Assembly: GCF_002943425.1 (NCBI RefSeq)
Contig: NZ_PTRA01000006.1
Location: forward strand, 275,628 to 339,627
Length of the DNA stretch: 64,000 nt
Source: Siphonobacter curvatus
Lineage (GTDB): Bacteria > Bacteroidota > Bacteroidia > Cytophagales > Spirosomataceae
Reading direction: 5' to 3'
Position 1 is the stretch's first letter, and each line of letters opens with the position of its first letter. The position numbers and the translations under genes were made by a program. This document shows positions 19,901-27,291 of the stretch, piece after piece. The notes under the pieces were generated by a model, which did no database searches, was not told the origin of the DNA, and worked only from the letters and a program-made list of their open reading frames with translations.

Positions 19901-20017
19901 TCGGGCAATGGGCTGCCCAACCTGCACGCCCGAGCCCGCGACATTCGGGGTACGATTGTGCTGCATACCGCACCGGGTCAGGGTACTTCTATTACGTTAA
20001 CCGCAACGATACGTTGA
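16946..20017 (+). CDS. Two-component sensor kinase with reg_prop propeller and Y_Y_Y domain
   Basis: A 1023-residue inner-membrane kinase. From the start at 16946 (MRKRLELLLFFFWIIS) it has a signal/anchor, then about 700 residues of periplasmic propeller repeats (GLSSNVITSLAKDRRGFLWIG, GLTTDSQGYLWISTTRG, GICEDQRGHLWLHT), a Y_Y_Y domain (NQYAYRLLGFDKEWL, YELWVRASNNDGVW), one transmembrane helix (WFKALIGLLVLGILYGIF), a HisKA_3 dimerisation domain with the phospho-accepting His near residue 834 in ATDLHDDIGSTL, and an ATPase domain with ESINNAVKYS and DNGTGF. Such propeller kinases sense carbohydrate-derived ligands. It lacks fused regulator or HTH domains; the response regulator is the next gene, 6 bp downstream. 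Confidence 0.93.
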   Translation: MRKRLELLLFFFWIISGFRVLAQTSPIAFTRFTTQHGLSSNVITSLAKDRRGFLWIGTINGLNRFDGLSFKVFKSTGATNGLPSNYINLNGLTTDSQGYLWISTTRGLLRFDPWSETGIRIPLPQNQDQQGDNDFTSPVFFDREGWGWFTTYDKLYRIHPRTLAKQAFDLPFAIPSYYPEPFLDSKGRLWLSLFRVLYRFDRKKRQFQYVQGHDRFHPNEVPFHSQRMLETKSGDLYTFSHPLSFRLGLCRYDAVKKKFILHPTPAVNVSTMTEEFEKNGSSILWLGSFDRIFSYQPQTQELTPFKNVPEDPASYPGGRTNIFLKDTATHIIWLGTTQGLAAKDPNAQKLYRRIIESRDDSRLPMIQTVRQDIVHDEVYWALTQQSGLIRWDRRQNTLERLTAPQPTVGAYGFIQDRSGKLWVGSKDGVSTYEPRSRQWETIKITPFQGSNYPKVNTHMPVLCQDASGKIWIGSLINGLFWYDPASHQLKRWPHPLNGQPNFTINRIQEDAQRRLWLLTNRGILRLDAERKNFEWLTFRGLPSGISPTDELHSTFYLDRNGNWWHSGIGFLVKADYDGKVLQTYTLKNGLTSDHIFGICEDQRGHLWLHTDERLHELDPTKKPGQAGLFQYYSQSSDGLMGSDGILSGNLFDPITRNRSGELFISASEGFNYFKPGDLRKNTLIPPVWLTEIRINNQVQPLDTTQQITLHPGDNTLTVSFTTLNFSQSRKNQYAYRLLGFDKEWLVTSARTATYTNLAPGDYELWVRASNNDGVWNKRGTRLWIHVIPAYYQTYWFKALIGLLVLGILYGIFRYRMAQQQHLALIRDRIATDLHDDIGSTLSSIRIFSEVVQGQIADVRPDSVPLLKRISDNASTLAESMQDIIWTIKSNQEGLDDLVSRMREFALRLTEARGIVLNMTVGEPFPILRLSVEQRRNLYLIFKESINNAVKYSACSRIDVRLSVEGRVLHLKIQDNGTGFDQDHTRSGNGLPNLHARARDIRGTIVLHTAPGQGTSITLTATIR

Positions 20018-20023
20018 GATCAT

Positions 20024-20662
20024 ATGAGCGAAATTGGAATTGTTTATTACGAAGATAACCGCGAACTCCGCGAAGGTTTGTCCTTTTTAATCCAGGCTAC
20101 GCCGGGCTTACAACTGCTGGGAGCTTTTTCCAACTGCCAGAGCCTTACCCAGGAAATCCAAAGCCTGCAACCCCACGTGGTACTCATGGATATTGACCTG
20201 CCGGGTATGAGCGGTATCGATGCTGTACCACTGGTGAAAGCCGTTTCCCCGCAGAGTCAGGTGTTGATGTTGACGGTTTTTGACGATGAGGACAAAATTT
20301 TTCGGGCGATCCGTAATGGAGCCAGCGGTTACCTACTCAAACATACCTCCCCTTCGGAGCTGATCTTGGCTATTTTTGATTTGCACCGGGGCGGATCACC
20401 CATGACGGCCAGCGTCGCCCGCAAAGTGCTAGTCCACTTTCAGCAACCGCAGAGTGCCCCTTCGGAAGGAACGCTGCTATCGCCCCGCGAACTCGACATT
20501 ATCAAAGGCTTAGTCGCCGGATACAGCTACAAGCTGCTCGCCGATCACCTGTACATCAGCATTGATACCGTTCGCTCGCACATTCGCAGCATTTATGACA
20601 AACTTCAGGTGAATTCCAAGACGGAAGCGGTACTCAAGGCCATGCGGGAAGGACTCGTATAG
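20024..20662 (+). CDS. LuxR/NarL-type response regulator
   Basis: A 212-residue DNA-binding regulator. The receiver domain has the acidic pair in YYEDN and the phosphorylation Asp56 in VVLMDIDLPG, with Lys in YLLKHT. The C-terminal LuxR-type helix-turn-helix is in LSPRELDIIKGLVAGYSYKLLADHLYISIDTVRSHIRSIYDKLQ. It starts 6 bp after the kinase stop and is certainly its partner. Targets are unknown; the divergent region with the 18-bp inverted repeats upstream of the kinase is a candidate. Confidence 0.93.
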   Translation: MSEIGIVYYEDNRELREGLSFLIQATPGLQLLGAFSNCQSLTQEIQSLQPHVVLMDIDLPGMSGIDAVPLVKAVSPQSQVLMLTVFDDEDKIFRAIRNGASGYLLKHTSPSELILAIFDLHRGGSPMTASVARKVLVHFQQPQSAPSEGTLLSPRELDIIKGLVAGYSYKLLADHLYISIDTVRSHIRSIYDKLQVNSKTEAVLKAMREGLV

Positions 20663-20855
20663 TGCCTGTACCAGGCTGGGGGTGGGCACGGGCTACCTCA
20701 AAAAGAGGCACATACGGAACGGAATAAGGCCTGACTATTAATTACTTAATACTAGGCTTTGAATGGATAGTACTAGGTAAGATGGGTGGAACGGTTGTTT
20801 TTGCAGGGTTTGACGTATAACCAATTTCACGTTAAACTTTTAACTTTCTACCAGT

Positions 20856-21095
20856 ATGGCAAATGAATTCAATCCCGAACACAAAGAAGGGAAAGTAGCT
20901 ACCGCTATCGAAGAACAAACGGCAAAATTGCCCTCTGACGTATTTTTATGGGCTGCCCTGGCCTCTATGGGCGTTTCAGCAACGCTTAAAATCCTGGGTG
21001 AGCGTCACACTTCATTATTTGTAGGCCAATGGGCCGCACCCTTCCTGCTCCTGGGAATTTATAATAAATTGGTAAAACTGGAAGGTCACGATTAA
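20856..21095 (+). CDS. Small two-helix membrane protein
   Basis: A 79-residue protein of unknown function with a charged N-terminal part (FNPEHKEGKVATAIEEQTAKLP) and two hydrophobic segments, DVFLWAALASMGVSATLKI and QWAAPFLLLGIYNKLV. This form is common among Bacteroidota small stress or envelope proteins, but I cannot name a family. It has its own 190-bp upstream region and a terminator directly after it. Confidence 0.7.
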   Translation: MANEFNPEHKEGKVATAIEEQTAKLPSDVFLWAALASMGVSATLKILGERHTSLFVGQWAAPFLLLGIYNKLVKLEGHD

Positions 21096-21114
21096 TGCCT
21101 TGTCAGTAAACCAC

Positions 21115-21149
21115 AAAAGCCGTTTTTAGCCATGCTAAGAACGGCTTTT
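21115..21149. terminator. Bidirectional terminator
   Basis: aaaagccgtt (21115-21124) and aacggctttt (21140-21149) form a 10-bp stem with a 15-nt loop, followed by cgttttta. It lies between the small plus-strand membrane protein and the convergent DUF2306 gene. Confidence 0.8.
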
Positions 21150-21167
21150 CGTTTTTAGCATGGCCGT

Positions 21168-21638
21168 TTATTTGGGTAAATACCGAGTCTTGTAACGCCG
21201 CACCAGGTAGGCTCCAACCGTAACCGTCGCTAGCGAAGCCCCCAGCACTAATGGCCAGAATTGCCTTCCCTGATTCATCCGCGTAAGGGTTTCGGCCCAA
21301 AAGGCCGCGTACAGGCCAATGACCGACCAGTTCATGAAGAAGTAGTGAAAATATAACCAGCCCGCAATACGAGCCCGTTGATACATGGGAATCATACCGC
21401 CCGCGATACAAATCGTGCTGAAAATAGCCGCGATGTGAAAGGGTCCGAAGCGGCCAAACAGATTGTAAATGCTGAAAGCCGTCAGATTTAGCACAAGCAT
21501 CGCTACGACATATACATACCCAATTTTCCGGTGAGTAGCGGTACCTTTCGTTAAAAGGAGTACACCCGCTCCTGTCAACATGGCGAGCACCGCAGCCACG
21601 GTGTGCGTCAGGCCCAGAGGATTCGTAAAAAAGTTCAT
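21168..21638 (-). CDS. DUF2306-type integral membrane protein
   Basis: A protein of about 156 residues with four or five hydrophobic helices: VAAVLAMLTGAGVLLLT, IGYVYVVAMLVLNLTAF, HIAAIFSTICIAGGMIPM, FFMNWSVIGLYAAFWAE, WPLVLGASLATVTVGAYLV. The HRKIGYVYV and R-x-I-A-x-W-L-x-F-H-Y-F-F-M-N-W motifs are typical of the DUF2306 family of predicted membrane proteins (function unknown). The start at 21638 (MNFFTNPLG) is preferred over 21677. It is divergent from the flavoenzyme gene. Confidence 0.75.
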   Translation of the reverse strand: MNFFTNPLGLTHTVAAVLAMLTGAGVLLLTKGTATHRKIGYVYVVAMLVLNLTAFSIYNLFGRFGPFHIAAIFSTICIAGGMIPMYQRARIAGWLYFHYFFMNWSVIGLYAAFWAETLTRMNQGRQFWPLVLGASLATVTVGAYLVRRYKTRYLPK

Positions 21639-21798
21639 AGAGGTTAAAAAATGGAGGACCCCAGTAAGATACGACAATAGGATGGATGAGTTTCTTCATT
21701 CCGCCCTAAAAATTAGTTTTCACTTCAGAAAAGGCTTTCCGATCGGGAAAATACCGGTTCTCATTGTCTATCCAGGATTCTTTTCCGTAGTTGCCGCC

Positions 21799-22872
21799 AT
21801 GCAATGGACGAACCCGATTACTCAGCTCTACGGTATTGATTACCCCATTATTCAGGCTCCCATGCTGGGCGTAACAACGCCAGCGATGGTGGCAGGCGTT
21901 TCGAATGCGGGCGGATTGGGTTCACTTCCGGTAGGAGGCCTATCCGCTGATCTAACGCAAACCCTGATTCGGCAGACGAAGGCTCTGACAAATCGGCCCT
22001 TTGCCGTCAACTTGTTCACCCACGCGATTCCGGAGCCGGAACCCACGCAGGTAGAGGCGATGCAAGCTTACCTTAGTCGCCTCGCTCAACGCCACGCACT
22101 TCCCTATGAATCCCCGGATTTTTCGAAATTAAAGGGCCATTCGTACACGGAACAGCTGGAAGTTTTGGTGCAGGAAAAAATACCTATCGTTAGTTTCACC
22201 TTTGGCCGACTCAGTCCGGAAGCGATCAGGCTGCTGAAAAATGCGGGTTGCCTGCTCAATGGTACCGCCACTTCCGTTGCTGAAGCCGAAGTACTGGCCA
22301 AAGATGGCATGGACGTCATAACCGTACAGGGCATTGAAGCAGGCGGACACCGCGGGACGTTTCTAACCGAAGAACCGCTCCCACAGGTAGGACTCATGGC
22401 TTTGCTCCCGCAAGTAGCCGAGCGGGTTTCCATACCGCTACTGGCCGCCGGAGGAATCTATAACGGTCGGGGTATTCGAGCCGCTTTCACGCTGGGAGCC
22501 TCGGGCGTTCAGATGGGTACGGCCTTCACCGCGAGTGCGGAAAGTGCGGCCATTCCGGCGTATAAGGACAAATTGTTTGAATCTTCCGAAACTGATACGG
22601 CTCTTACCCGGTCTTTTTCGGGTCGTTGGGCACGGGGGATTCGAAACGCGTTTTTGCAGGAAGTAGAACAATCGGGGCTTGTCATTCCGGCTTACCCCAT
22701 TCAAAACAGCCTGACGACGCCCCTCCGAAAAGTCGCTCAACAGCAAAACAACGCTGCCTGTACTACCCTGTGGGCCGGGCAGGCCGCATCCAAAGCCGAA
22801 GCAAAATCGGTGGCGGATATTATCAAACGATTGGTGGCAGAAACGGAAGCCGTATCCGCTTTACACTTTTAA
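21799..22872 (+). CDS. Nitronate monooxygenase-type FMN oxidoreductase
   Basis: A 357-residue TIM-barrel flavoprotein of the 2-nitropropane dioxygenase/nitronate monooxygenase family, which oxidises alkyl nitronates (for example propionate-3-nitronate) to aldehydes. Evidence: YPIIQAPMLGVTTPAMVAGVSNAGGLGSLP at the N-terminus, GIEAGGHRGT carrying the conserved catalytic His, LLAAGGIYNGRGIRAAFTLGASGVQMGTAFT as the FMN-phosphate site, and the SGRWARGIRN region. The start at 21799 (MQWTNPITQLYG) fits the family; the longer frame to 21580 overlaps the divergent gene and looks non-coding. Enoyl-ACP reductase FabK is a distant alternative. Its stop overlaps the convergent neighbour by three bases. 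Confidence 0.9.
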   Translation: MQWTNPITQLYGIDYPIIQAPMLGVTTPAMVAGVSNAGGLGSLPVGGLSADLTQTLIRQTKALTNRPFAVNLFTHAIPEPEPTQVEAMQAYLSRLAQRHALPYESPDFSKLKGHSYTEQLEVLVQEKIPIVSFTFGRLSPEAIRLLKNAGCLLNGTATSVAEAEVLAKDGMDVITVQGIEAGGHRGTFLTEEPLPQVGLMALLPQVAERVSIPLLAAGGIYNGRGIRAAFTLGASGVQMGTAFTASAESAAIPAYKDKLFESSETDTALTRSFSGRWARGIRNAFLQEVEQSGLVIPAYPIQNSLTTPLRKVAQQQNNAACTTLWAGQAASKAEAKSVADIIKRLVAETEAVSALHF

Positions 22873-23147
22873 TGTGCCTTCGTTCGCAACAAGAATAGTA
22901 CAGCCAGTAAGATTAGCTGTACACCGTTGACCAGCAAGAGAATACGAATGAAAGGAATGTGTTCGGTATTCGTATAATAATACAAACCAATGGTTACCAG
23001 AAAGCAGGCAAAGACGGTTACCAGGGCCATGGTACTGGGTTTATCTCGGGAAGTAAAGGCATTAATCGACCGTACAAACAGCAATGATTGGACGAGAATA
23101 AAGGTAAACAGACTAATGACCGAGCCTAACTGATGTAAGAAATTCAT
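22869..23147 (-). CDS. Small three-helix membrane protein
   Basis: A 92-residue protein with three hydrophobic segments (SLFTFILVQSLLFV, MALVTVFACFLVTIGLYYY, RILLLVNGVQLILLAVLFLL) and a basic C-terminal tail. I do not recognise it. It overlaps the end of the nitronate monooxygenase gene in a convergent arrangement and is separated from eutC by 56 bp on the same strand, so read-through between the two loci is possible. Confidence 0.65.
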   Translation of the reverse strand: MNFLHQLGSVISLFTFILVQSLLFVRSINAFTSRDKPSTMALVTVFACFLVTIGLYYYTNTEHIPFIRILLLVNGVQLILLAVLFLLRTKAH

Positions 23148-23203
23148 ACTTGGTTACTGGCTACTTGAAACGAAGCGTACTGGTTTATAAGTCCCAAAGT
23201 ACC

Positions 23204-23968
23204 TCAATTGATTCCCTTCCGCTCATTTTCTTTTAAAAGAACACCCGTCAGTTGTAGCCGAAATGCCTCCTGCAACAGGTATAGTAACTTATCTACGGCT
23301 AATTCGATGGATAGGCCCTGGGGGCGGATGTTTGAGATACAGTTTCTTCGCTCATCCGTTAGGCCAGGCTTAGGGTCGAAGGTCAGATAGAGTCCCATGC
23401 TATTGAAGGAACTTAAGCCGGGTCGTTCGCCAATGAGTACGACCACCAGCCGGGCTCGTAGCAACTTTCCAATTTCATCCCCAATCGCTACCCGCCCCTG
23501 TTCCACCAGACAGAGCGGAGCCAGTGAATAACCCCGTTCCCCCGCTTTCGTCCAGAAACGATCCAAAAAAGGCTCCGCGTTTTCCGTAAGGGCCGTTGCG
23601 GAAAGGCCATCTGCTATGACTACAGCAACATCGACCGGATTCGCATGCAGGGCTTCCAGCAACTGTACCGACTCTTCATGCAGCTTACGACCCAGATCGG
23701 GCCGTTGCAGGTACTGATCCCGGTGAAGTGCCTGCGTTTTCAGGGTGTACACGGGCATCCCGTACTTCTGCCAGCGAGTCGCCAAAGCCTGCGTATCAAG
23801 GCTAGAGTATACGGCATCTTTGGCATGAGCGTGAGCCAGCTTGAACGCTAGTGACTCCCGTAGGGGAATGGAAACGCCGGTTTTGCCCAGGGCAATGCGA
23901 GCATCCGTAAACGTTTTCAGCGACGCCCATTCGTCGGGAGGTGTAGGGTATTTTTGAATTTCATTCAT
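23204..23968 (-). CDS. eutC: Ethanolamine ammonia-lyase small subunit
   Basis: With EutB it forms the adenosylcobalamin-dependent enzyme that converts ethanolamine to acetaldehyde and ammonia. Recognisable segments are RIALGKTGVSIPLRESLAFKLAHAHAKDAV, VAVVIADGLSATALTENAEPFL, VALGE-type region VAIGDEIGKLLRARLVVVLIGERPGLSSFNSMGLYL and RNCISNIRPQGLSIELAVDKLLYLL (quoted across the protein; conserved Arg/Gly positions as in the family). At 254 residues it lacks the N-terminal extension of the enterobacterial subunit but has the whole core. Unusually, 0.6 kb of structured repeat-rich DNA separates it from eutB, whereas the genes are normally adjacent. Confidence 0.95.
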   Translation of the reverse strand: MNEIQKYPTPPDEWASLKTFTDARIALGKTGVSIPLRESLAFKLAHAHAKDAVYSSLDTQALATRWQKYGMPVYTLKTQALHRDQYLQRPDLGRKLHEESVQLLEALHANPVDVAVVIADGLSATALTENAEPFLDRFWTKAGERGYSLAPLCLVEQGRVAIGDEIGKLLRARLVVVLIGERPGLSSFNSMGLYLTFDPKPGLTDERRNCISNIRPQGLSIELAVDKLLYLLQEAFRLQLTGVLLKENERKGIN

Positions 23969-24020
23969 TAGATAAAAGGTTTAGTGTATATCGTAACAGT
24001 TCTGTTCTACTCTCGTCGAC

Positions 24021-24164
24021 ACGGCTGGTCTTTTAGGTCGTATGTATTCCAAGCGGGGCATTCCATACTGAAATCTGTTAATAATCCACTAGTAATATAA
24101 AATCAGTATCTCGTCCTACTGAGACGGCTGATCATTTAGTCCGTATGCATTCCATGCCGGGCAT
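24021..24164. repeat. 41-bp imperfect direct repeat, period 103 bp
   Basis: Bases 24021-24061 and 24124-24164 agree at 34 of 41 positions without gaps; both begin acggctg and end gggcat. The repeats lie in the non-coding interval between eutB and eutC. Confidence 0.75.
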
Positions 24165-24194
24165 CGCATGCGGGGCATCCCATGCCGGCACGCC
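24153..24194. repeat. Three tandem 14-bp units
   Basis: Units at 24153-24166, 24167-24180 and 24181-24194 all begin catgc; units 1 and 2 differ at two positions, unit 3 is degenerate at its 3-prime end. Each unit is itself nearly palindromic (atgc...gcat). Confidence 0.7.
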
Positions 24195-24237
24195 CACCGC
24201 TCTTTTCATCCTGCTCCGTGCCACCGCGTTGCGGATG

Positions 24238-24264
24238 AAGCCGCCATGGAATGGAAGGCGGCTT
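24238..24264 (+). terminator. Hairpin with T-run in the eutB-eutC interval
   Basis: aagccgcc (24238-24245) and ggcggctt (24257-24264) form an 8-bp stem with an 11-nt loop that contains atggaatgg. On the plus strand it is followed by tt and then cgcg, and on the minus strand (the eut direction) by cttcatcc, so it is a better terminator for plus-strand than for eut transcription. Confidence 0.5.
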
Positions 24265-24353
24265 TTCGCGATAGGACGGGGGCTGGTTTTATGCTGTCCA
24301 CTATACTAACTCGCCAATAACTCACAACCATCAACTATTACTGGAAGATGAAA

Positions 24354-24502
24354 ACCTCTCCCGCCCCTGAGCCATTCCATGGGGCCACCATGGAATGGCA
24401 ACGGAACGACCTACGACAGCCGCAATAAGGTGGCCTAAAGCGGGCCGGTCGCCGCCATGGAATGATCAGGCGTGGAGAGGTCCTGCCTGGAAGGCTCAGG
24501 GG
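24354..24502. ncRNA. Candidate structured RNA element with alternative pairings
   Basis: The arms 24354-24384 and 24451-24481 are complementary over about 30 bases with a few mismatches, starting acctctcc and ending ggagaggt. Inside, ggccacc (24383-24389) can pair with ggtggcc (24429-24435). A separate perfect 12-bp hairpin (24371-24382 with 24388-24399) uses part of the left arm, and cccctgagcc (24364-24373) can instead pair perfectly with ggctcagggg (24493-24502). These pairings exclude one another, as in a switching RNA. Transcription is not shown. Confidence 0.4.
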
Positions 24503-24592
24503 CTACCGAACAGCCGTGCTTAAAGGACCAAACGCAGTCTAGGTGAATAACGAGGTATCTATACTCTGAAACATAATTTACACTTACTCTCT

Positions 24593-25972
24593 TTAAGAAG
24601 ACTTCATCAAAAGCTCATACATCCGTTCAGAAATGCCTTTTTTCAGCTGTCCTGTATCCAGAATTCCCTGCCGCAGCAGCCACGCTTCGAATTCGGGAGC
24701 GGGCCGGAGTCCCAGCGTCCGGCGGAGGTACAGGGCATCGTGAAAGGACGTAGACTGGTAATTCAGCATAATATCATCGGCACCAGGTACCCCCATGATG
24801 AAATTCACGCCCGCCACACCGAGCAGCGTCAACAGCGTATCCATATCATCCTGATCCGCCTGAGCGTGGTTGGTGTAGCAGATGTCCATGCCCATGGGTA
24901 AACCCAGCAGTTTCCCGCAAAAATGGTCTTCGAGTCCGGCTCGTATAATCTGTTTTCCGTCGAAGAGGTACTCCGGACCGATGAATCCGACCACTGAGTT
25001 CACCATAAAAGGTTTAAAATGACGGGCCACTGCATAGGCACGGGCTTCGCAGGTTTGCTGATCCACGCCGTGGTGACTTTGGGAAGACAATGCACTGCCC
25101 TGACCCGTTTCGAAATACATAACATTCGTACCGACCGTACCCCGATTCAGCGACAGTCCCGCCTCGTAAGCTTCCTGCAAAAGACCCAGCGAAATCCCAA
25201 AACTGGCATTCGCCTGCTCGGTGCCAGCAATGGATTGAAAAATCAGATCCACCGGAACGCCCTGCTGGATGAGTTCCAGCGTCGTGGTCACGTGACTCAG
25301 TACGCAGCTTTGGGTGGGCATTTCGAACCGCTCGCGTAGGCCATCGAGCATGTACAGCAAGCGGGAAACAGTAGTCGGACTATCCGTAGCCGGATTAATG
25401 CCGATGACCGCATCGCCACTGCCGTAGAGTAATCCATCGATGATGCTGGCGGCAATGCCCTTGGCGTCGTCGGTGGGGTGATTGGGCTGTAAGCGTACGG
25501 ATAGATGGCCTTTTAAACCTAGCGTATTCCGAAATCGCGTAATGACTTCACACTTCTGAGCCACCAGAATCAAATCCTGATTTCGCATCAGTTTGGATAC
25601 GGCGGCCACCATTTCGGGCGTCAGAGCCGGGGCAATCTCTTGGAGTTGTAGCGTGTCAGCGTCGTCGCTTAGTAGCCAGTCGCGTAAATCACCCACGGTA
25701 AAATGATGAATACGAGCAAAAACCTCCGCCAGATGCGTATCCACTATCAGCCGCGTCACTTCATCCCGTTCATATGGAACTACCGCTTCGTTCAGAAAAG
25801 TCGGTAAAGGTACCTCGGCCAGGGCCATCTGAGCGGCAATGCGTTCTTCATAGCTTTCAGCCGCCAATCCCGCCAGCTGGTCACCCGACCGGAGCGGACT
25901 TGCCTTGGCCAGCAGTTCCCGCAGGGAAGGGAACCGGTACGTAAATCCCCGGATGGTAAAATGGTAGCTCAT
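24593..25972 (-). CDS. eutB: Ethanolamine ammonia-lyase large subunit
   Basis: The catalytic barrel subunit of the adenosylcobalamin-dependent lyase. Family landmarks: LMRNQDLILVAQKCEVITRFRNTLG region, SVRLQPNHPTDD, GDAVIGINPATDSP, LIFQSIAGTEQANASFGISLGLL, TVGTNVMYFETGQGSALSSQSHHG and MGMDICYTNHAQADQDDMD, all strongly conserved in EutB (each cited separately by key residues). Length 459 is normal. It follows the permease with a 23-bp gap and lacks any microcompartment-targeting context: no eut shell genes are present here, so acetaldehyde would be released in the cytosol. Function needs vitamin B12, for which no transporter or riboswitch is visible in this window. Confidence 0.97.
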   Translation of the reverse strand: MSYHFTIRGFTYRFPSLRELLAKASPLRSGDQLAGLAAESYEERIAAQMALAEVPLPTFLNEAVVPYERDEVTRLIVDTHLAEVFARIHHFTVGDLRDWLLSDDADTLQLQEIAPALTPEMVAAVSKLMRNQDLILVAQKCEVITRFRNTLGLKGHLSVRLQPNHPTDDAKGIAASIIDGLLYGSGDAVIGINPATDSPTTVSRLLYMLDGLRERFEMPTQSCVLSHVTTTLELIQQGVPVDLIFQSIAGTEQANASFGISLGLLQEAYEAGLSLNRGTVGTNVMYFETGQGSALSSQSHHGVDQQTCEARAYAVARHFKPFMVNSVVGFIGPEYLFDGKQIIRAGLEDHFCGKLLGLPMGMDICYTNHAQADQDDMDTLLTLLGVAGVNFIMGVPGADDIMLNYQSTSFHDALYLRRTLGLRPAPEFEAWLLRQGILDTGQLKKGISERMYELLMKSS

Positions 25973-25995
25973 AGGAAAATCGTGGTTTCATTCAG

Positions 25996-27291
25996 TTAAA
26001 GGGCTTTCCTCCGGCTTCGACGCAGGCGGAAGCCGTAGCCCAGTAATAAAACCAGCAGTCCGCCAAAAAACAGCAGGGCCAGTGGCCAGTAAAAATACGC
26101 CATCGCAATCAAAGCCAGGGTAGCCAGACCCAGGGCAATTGCCGGGAAATACGGATACAAGGGAGCCCGAAACGGACGGTTCAGTCTGGGTTCGGTCCGG
26201 CGAAGCTGAAACAGAGCCAGCATACTGATGATATAGACCACCACGGCTCCAATGGTTGAAAGAATGACAAGCTTACTGGTATCCAGCACCAGTAGAGCAG
26301 TCATCCCCAACACAGCCCCCACGAGTAACGCAACGTATGGTACCCGACGTCGGGAACTGACCAAGGCCAGAGAAGCGGGCAGGTATTCCTCACGGGCCAG
26401 GGCGAAGAGTTGTCGCGAATAACTAATGATGATGCCGTGAAAGGAAGCAATCAGCCCAAACAGGCCGACGCTGGCAAAAAGCTTCGTCAAGGGATTTTCC
26501 CGTCCTAGAATCAAGGCAATGGACTCGGGTAGCGGATAATCGATGGTGCTCAGGTTTTCCCAATGCGTCACGCCGCCTATACTGATCATAACGCCTAAAG
26601 CCAGCAACGCAAGTGTCAACAAAGCGGAAATGTATCCTCGAGCTAAGGCCCGATTGGTATCTTTCACTTCTTCGGCCACCATGGCAATACCTTCCAGACA
26701 AACAAACAGCCAGATCGCGAATGGTAAAGCCGCAAATACGCCCGCCCAGCCATACGGAAACGGACGATACAGGAACGTTTGCAGGTCGAAATGCGGCAGT
26801 ACGACCCCCAGAAACACGAGCAGTTCGGCAATGGCGAGGAGCGTCATAATCAGCGAAAACCAAGCCGCTTCCTCAACCCCCAGCAAATTGATCGCTGTGA
26901 ACAAAGCGTACGAAGCCAGCGAGGCCGGAATGACGGCAATACCAGGATAAAGAAAGTGAACGTAACTACCCAGAGCCAGAGCAATGGCGGGCGTCGCGAA
27001 CAGGAATTCGATAAGGGTAGCGTATCCGGCAATGATGGCTCCCCAGGGGCCAAAGGCCTTAAGAGCGTAGGCAAAAGGCCCACCGGCCTGCGGAATGGCC
27101 GTGGTGAGTTCGGTAAAGCTAAAAATGAAGGTCACGTACAGCAACGTGATAAGAAGCGTAGCCAGCAGCAGGCCCAGCGTTCCGGCCACGCCCCAGCCGT
27201 AATTCCAGCCAAAGTATTCGCCCGAGATGACCAGTCCCACGCCAATGGCCCAGACGTGTACAGCCGTCAGAGCTTTCTTTAATTCTGCCAT
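25996..27291 (-). CDS. eat: Ethanolamine permease, APC superfamily
   Basis: A 431-residue inner-membrane transporter with about twelve hydrophobic helices. The N-terminal AVHVWAIGVGLVISGEYFGWNYGWGVAG and the TTAIPQAGGPFAYALKAFGPWG segment are characteristic of the ethanolamine permease branch of the amino acid/polyamine/organocation family. The start at 27291 (MAELKKALTAVHVWAI) was chosen because the preceding 23 codons do not resemble a transporter N-terminus. It heads the eut transcription unit and is divergent from the phosphonatase-like gene. Confidence 0.92.
   Translation of the reverse strand: MAELKKALTAVHVWAIGVGLVISGEYFGWNYGWGVAGTLGLLLATLLITLLYVTFIFSFTELTTAIPQAGGPFAYALKAFGPWGAIIAGYATLIEFLFATPAIALALGSYVHFLYPGIAVIPASLASYALFTAINLLGVEEAAWFSLIMTLLAIAELLVFLGVVLPHFDLQTFLYRPFPYGWAGVFAALPFAIWLFVCLEGIAMVAEEVKDTNRALARGYISALLTLALLALGVMISIGGVTHWENLSTIDYPLPESIALILGRENPLTKLFASVGLFGLIASFHGIIISYSRQLFALAREEYLPASLALVSSRRRVPYVALLVGAVLGMTALLVLDTSKLVILSTIGAVVVYIISMLALFQLRRTEPRLNRPFRAPLYPYFPAIALGLATLALIAMAYFYWPLALLFFGGLLVLLLGYGFRLRRSRRKAL

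Larger units (their letters stand above)
23969..24592. other. Structured, repeat-rich interval between eutB and eutC
   Basis: This 624-bp interval has no supported reading frame. It holds, from left to right: a 41-bp direct repeat pair (24021-24061 and 24124-24164), three 14-bp tandem units (24153-24194), a hairpin with T-run on the plus strand (24238-24264), and a 128-bp region with long inverted arms (24354-24384 and 24451-24481) enclosing a perfect 12-bp hairpin (24371-24399). The motif ccatggaat, or its complement, recurs in four places. The lower copies are oriented so that transcripts from either strand would fold strongly. Confidence 0.7.

Noticed and set aside
21103..21699. 198-residue minus-strand frame overlapping the DUF2306 gene
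   Set aside because: It is a different frame over the same DNA; the DUF2306 frame has clear membrane helices and family motifs, this one has none and runs through the terminator.
24354..24481. MITE or other transposable element with terminal inverted repeats
   Set aside because: The arms are imperfect and I see no flanking target-site duplication or second copy in this window; it stays open as one explanation of the structured interval.
24440..24505. Possible adenosylcobalamin riboswitch (a segment like ggagaggtcctgcct resembles part of the B12 box)
   Set aside because: The similarity is on the plus strand, opposite to eutB and eutC, and the other conserved riboswitch segments (GGTG...CCCGCAACTGT-like core) are not present.
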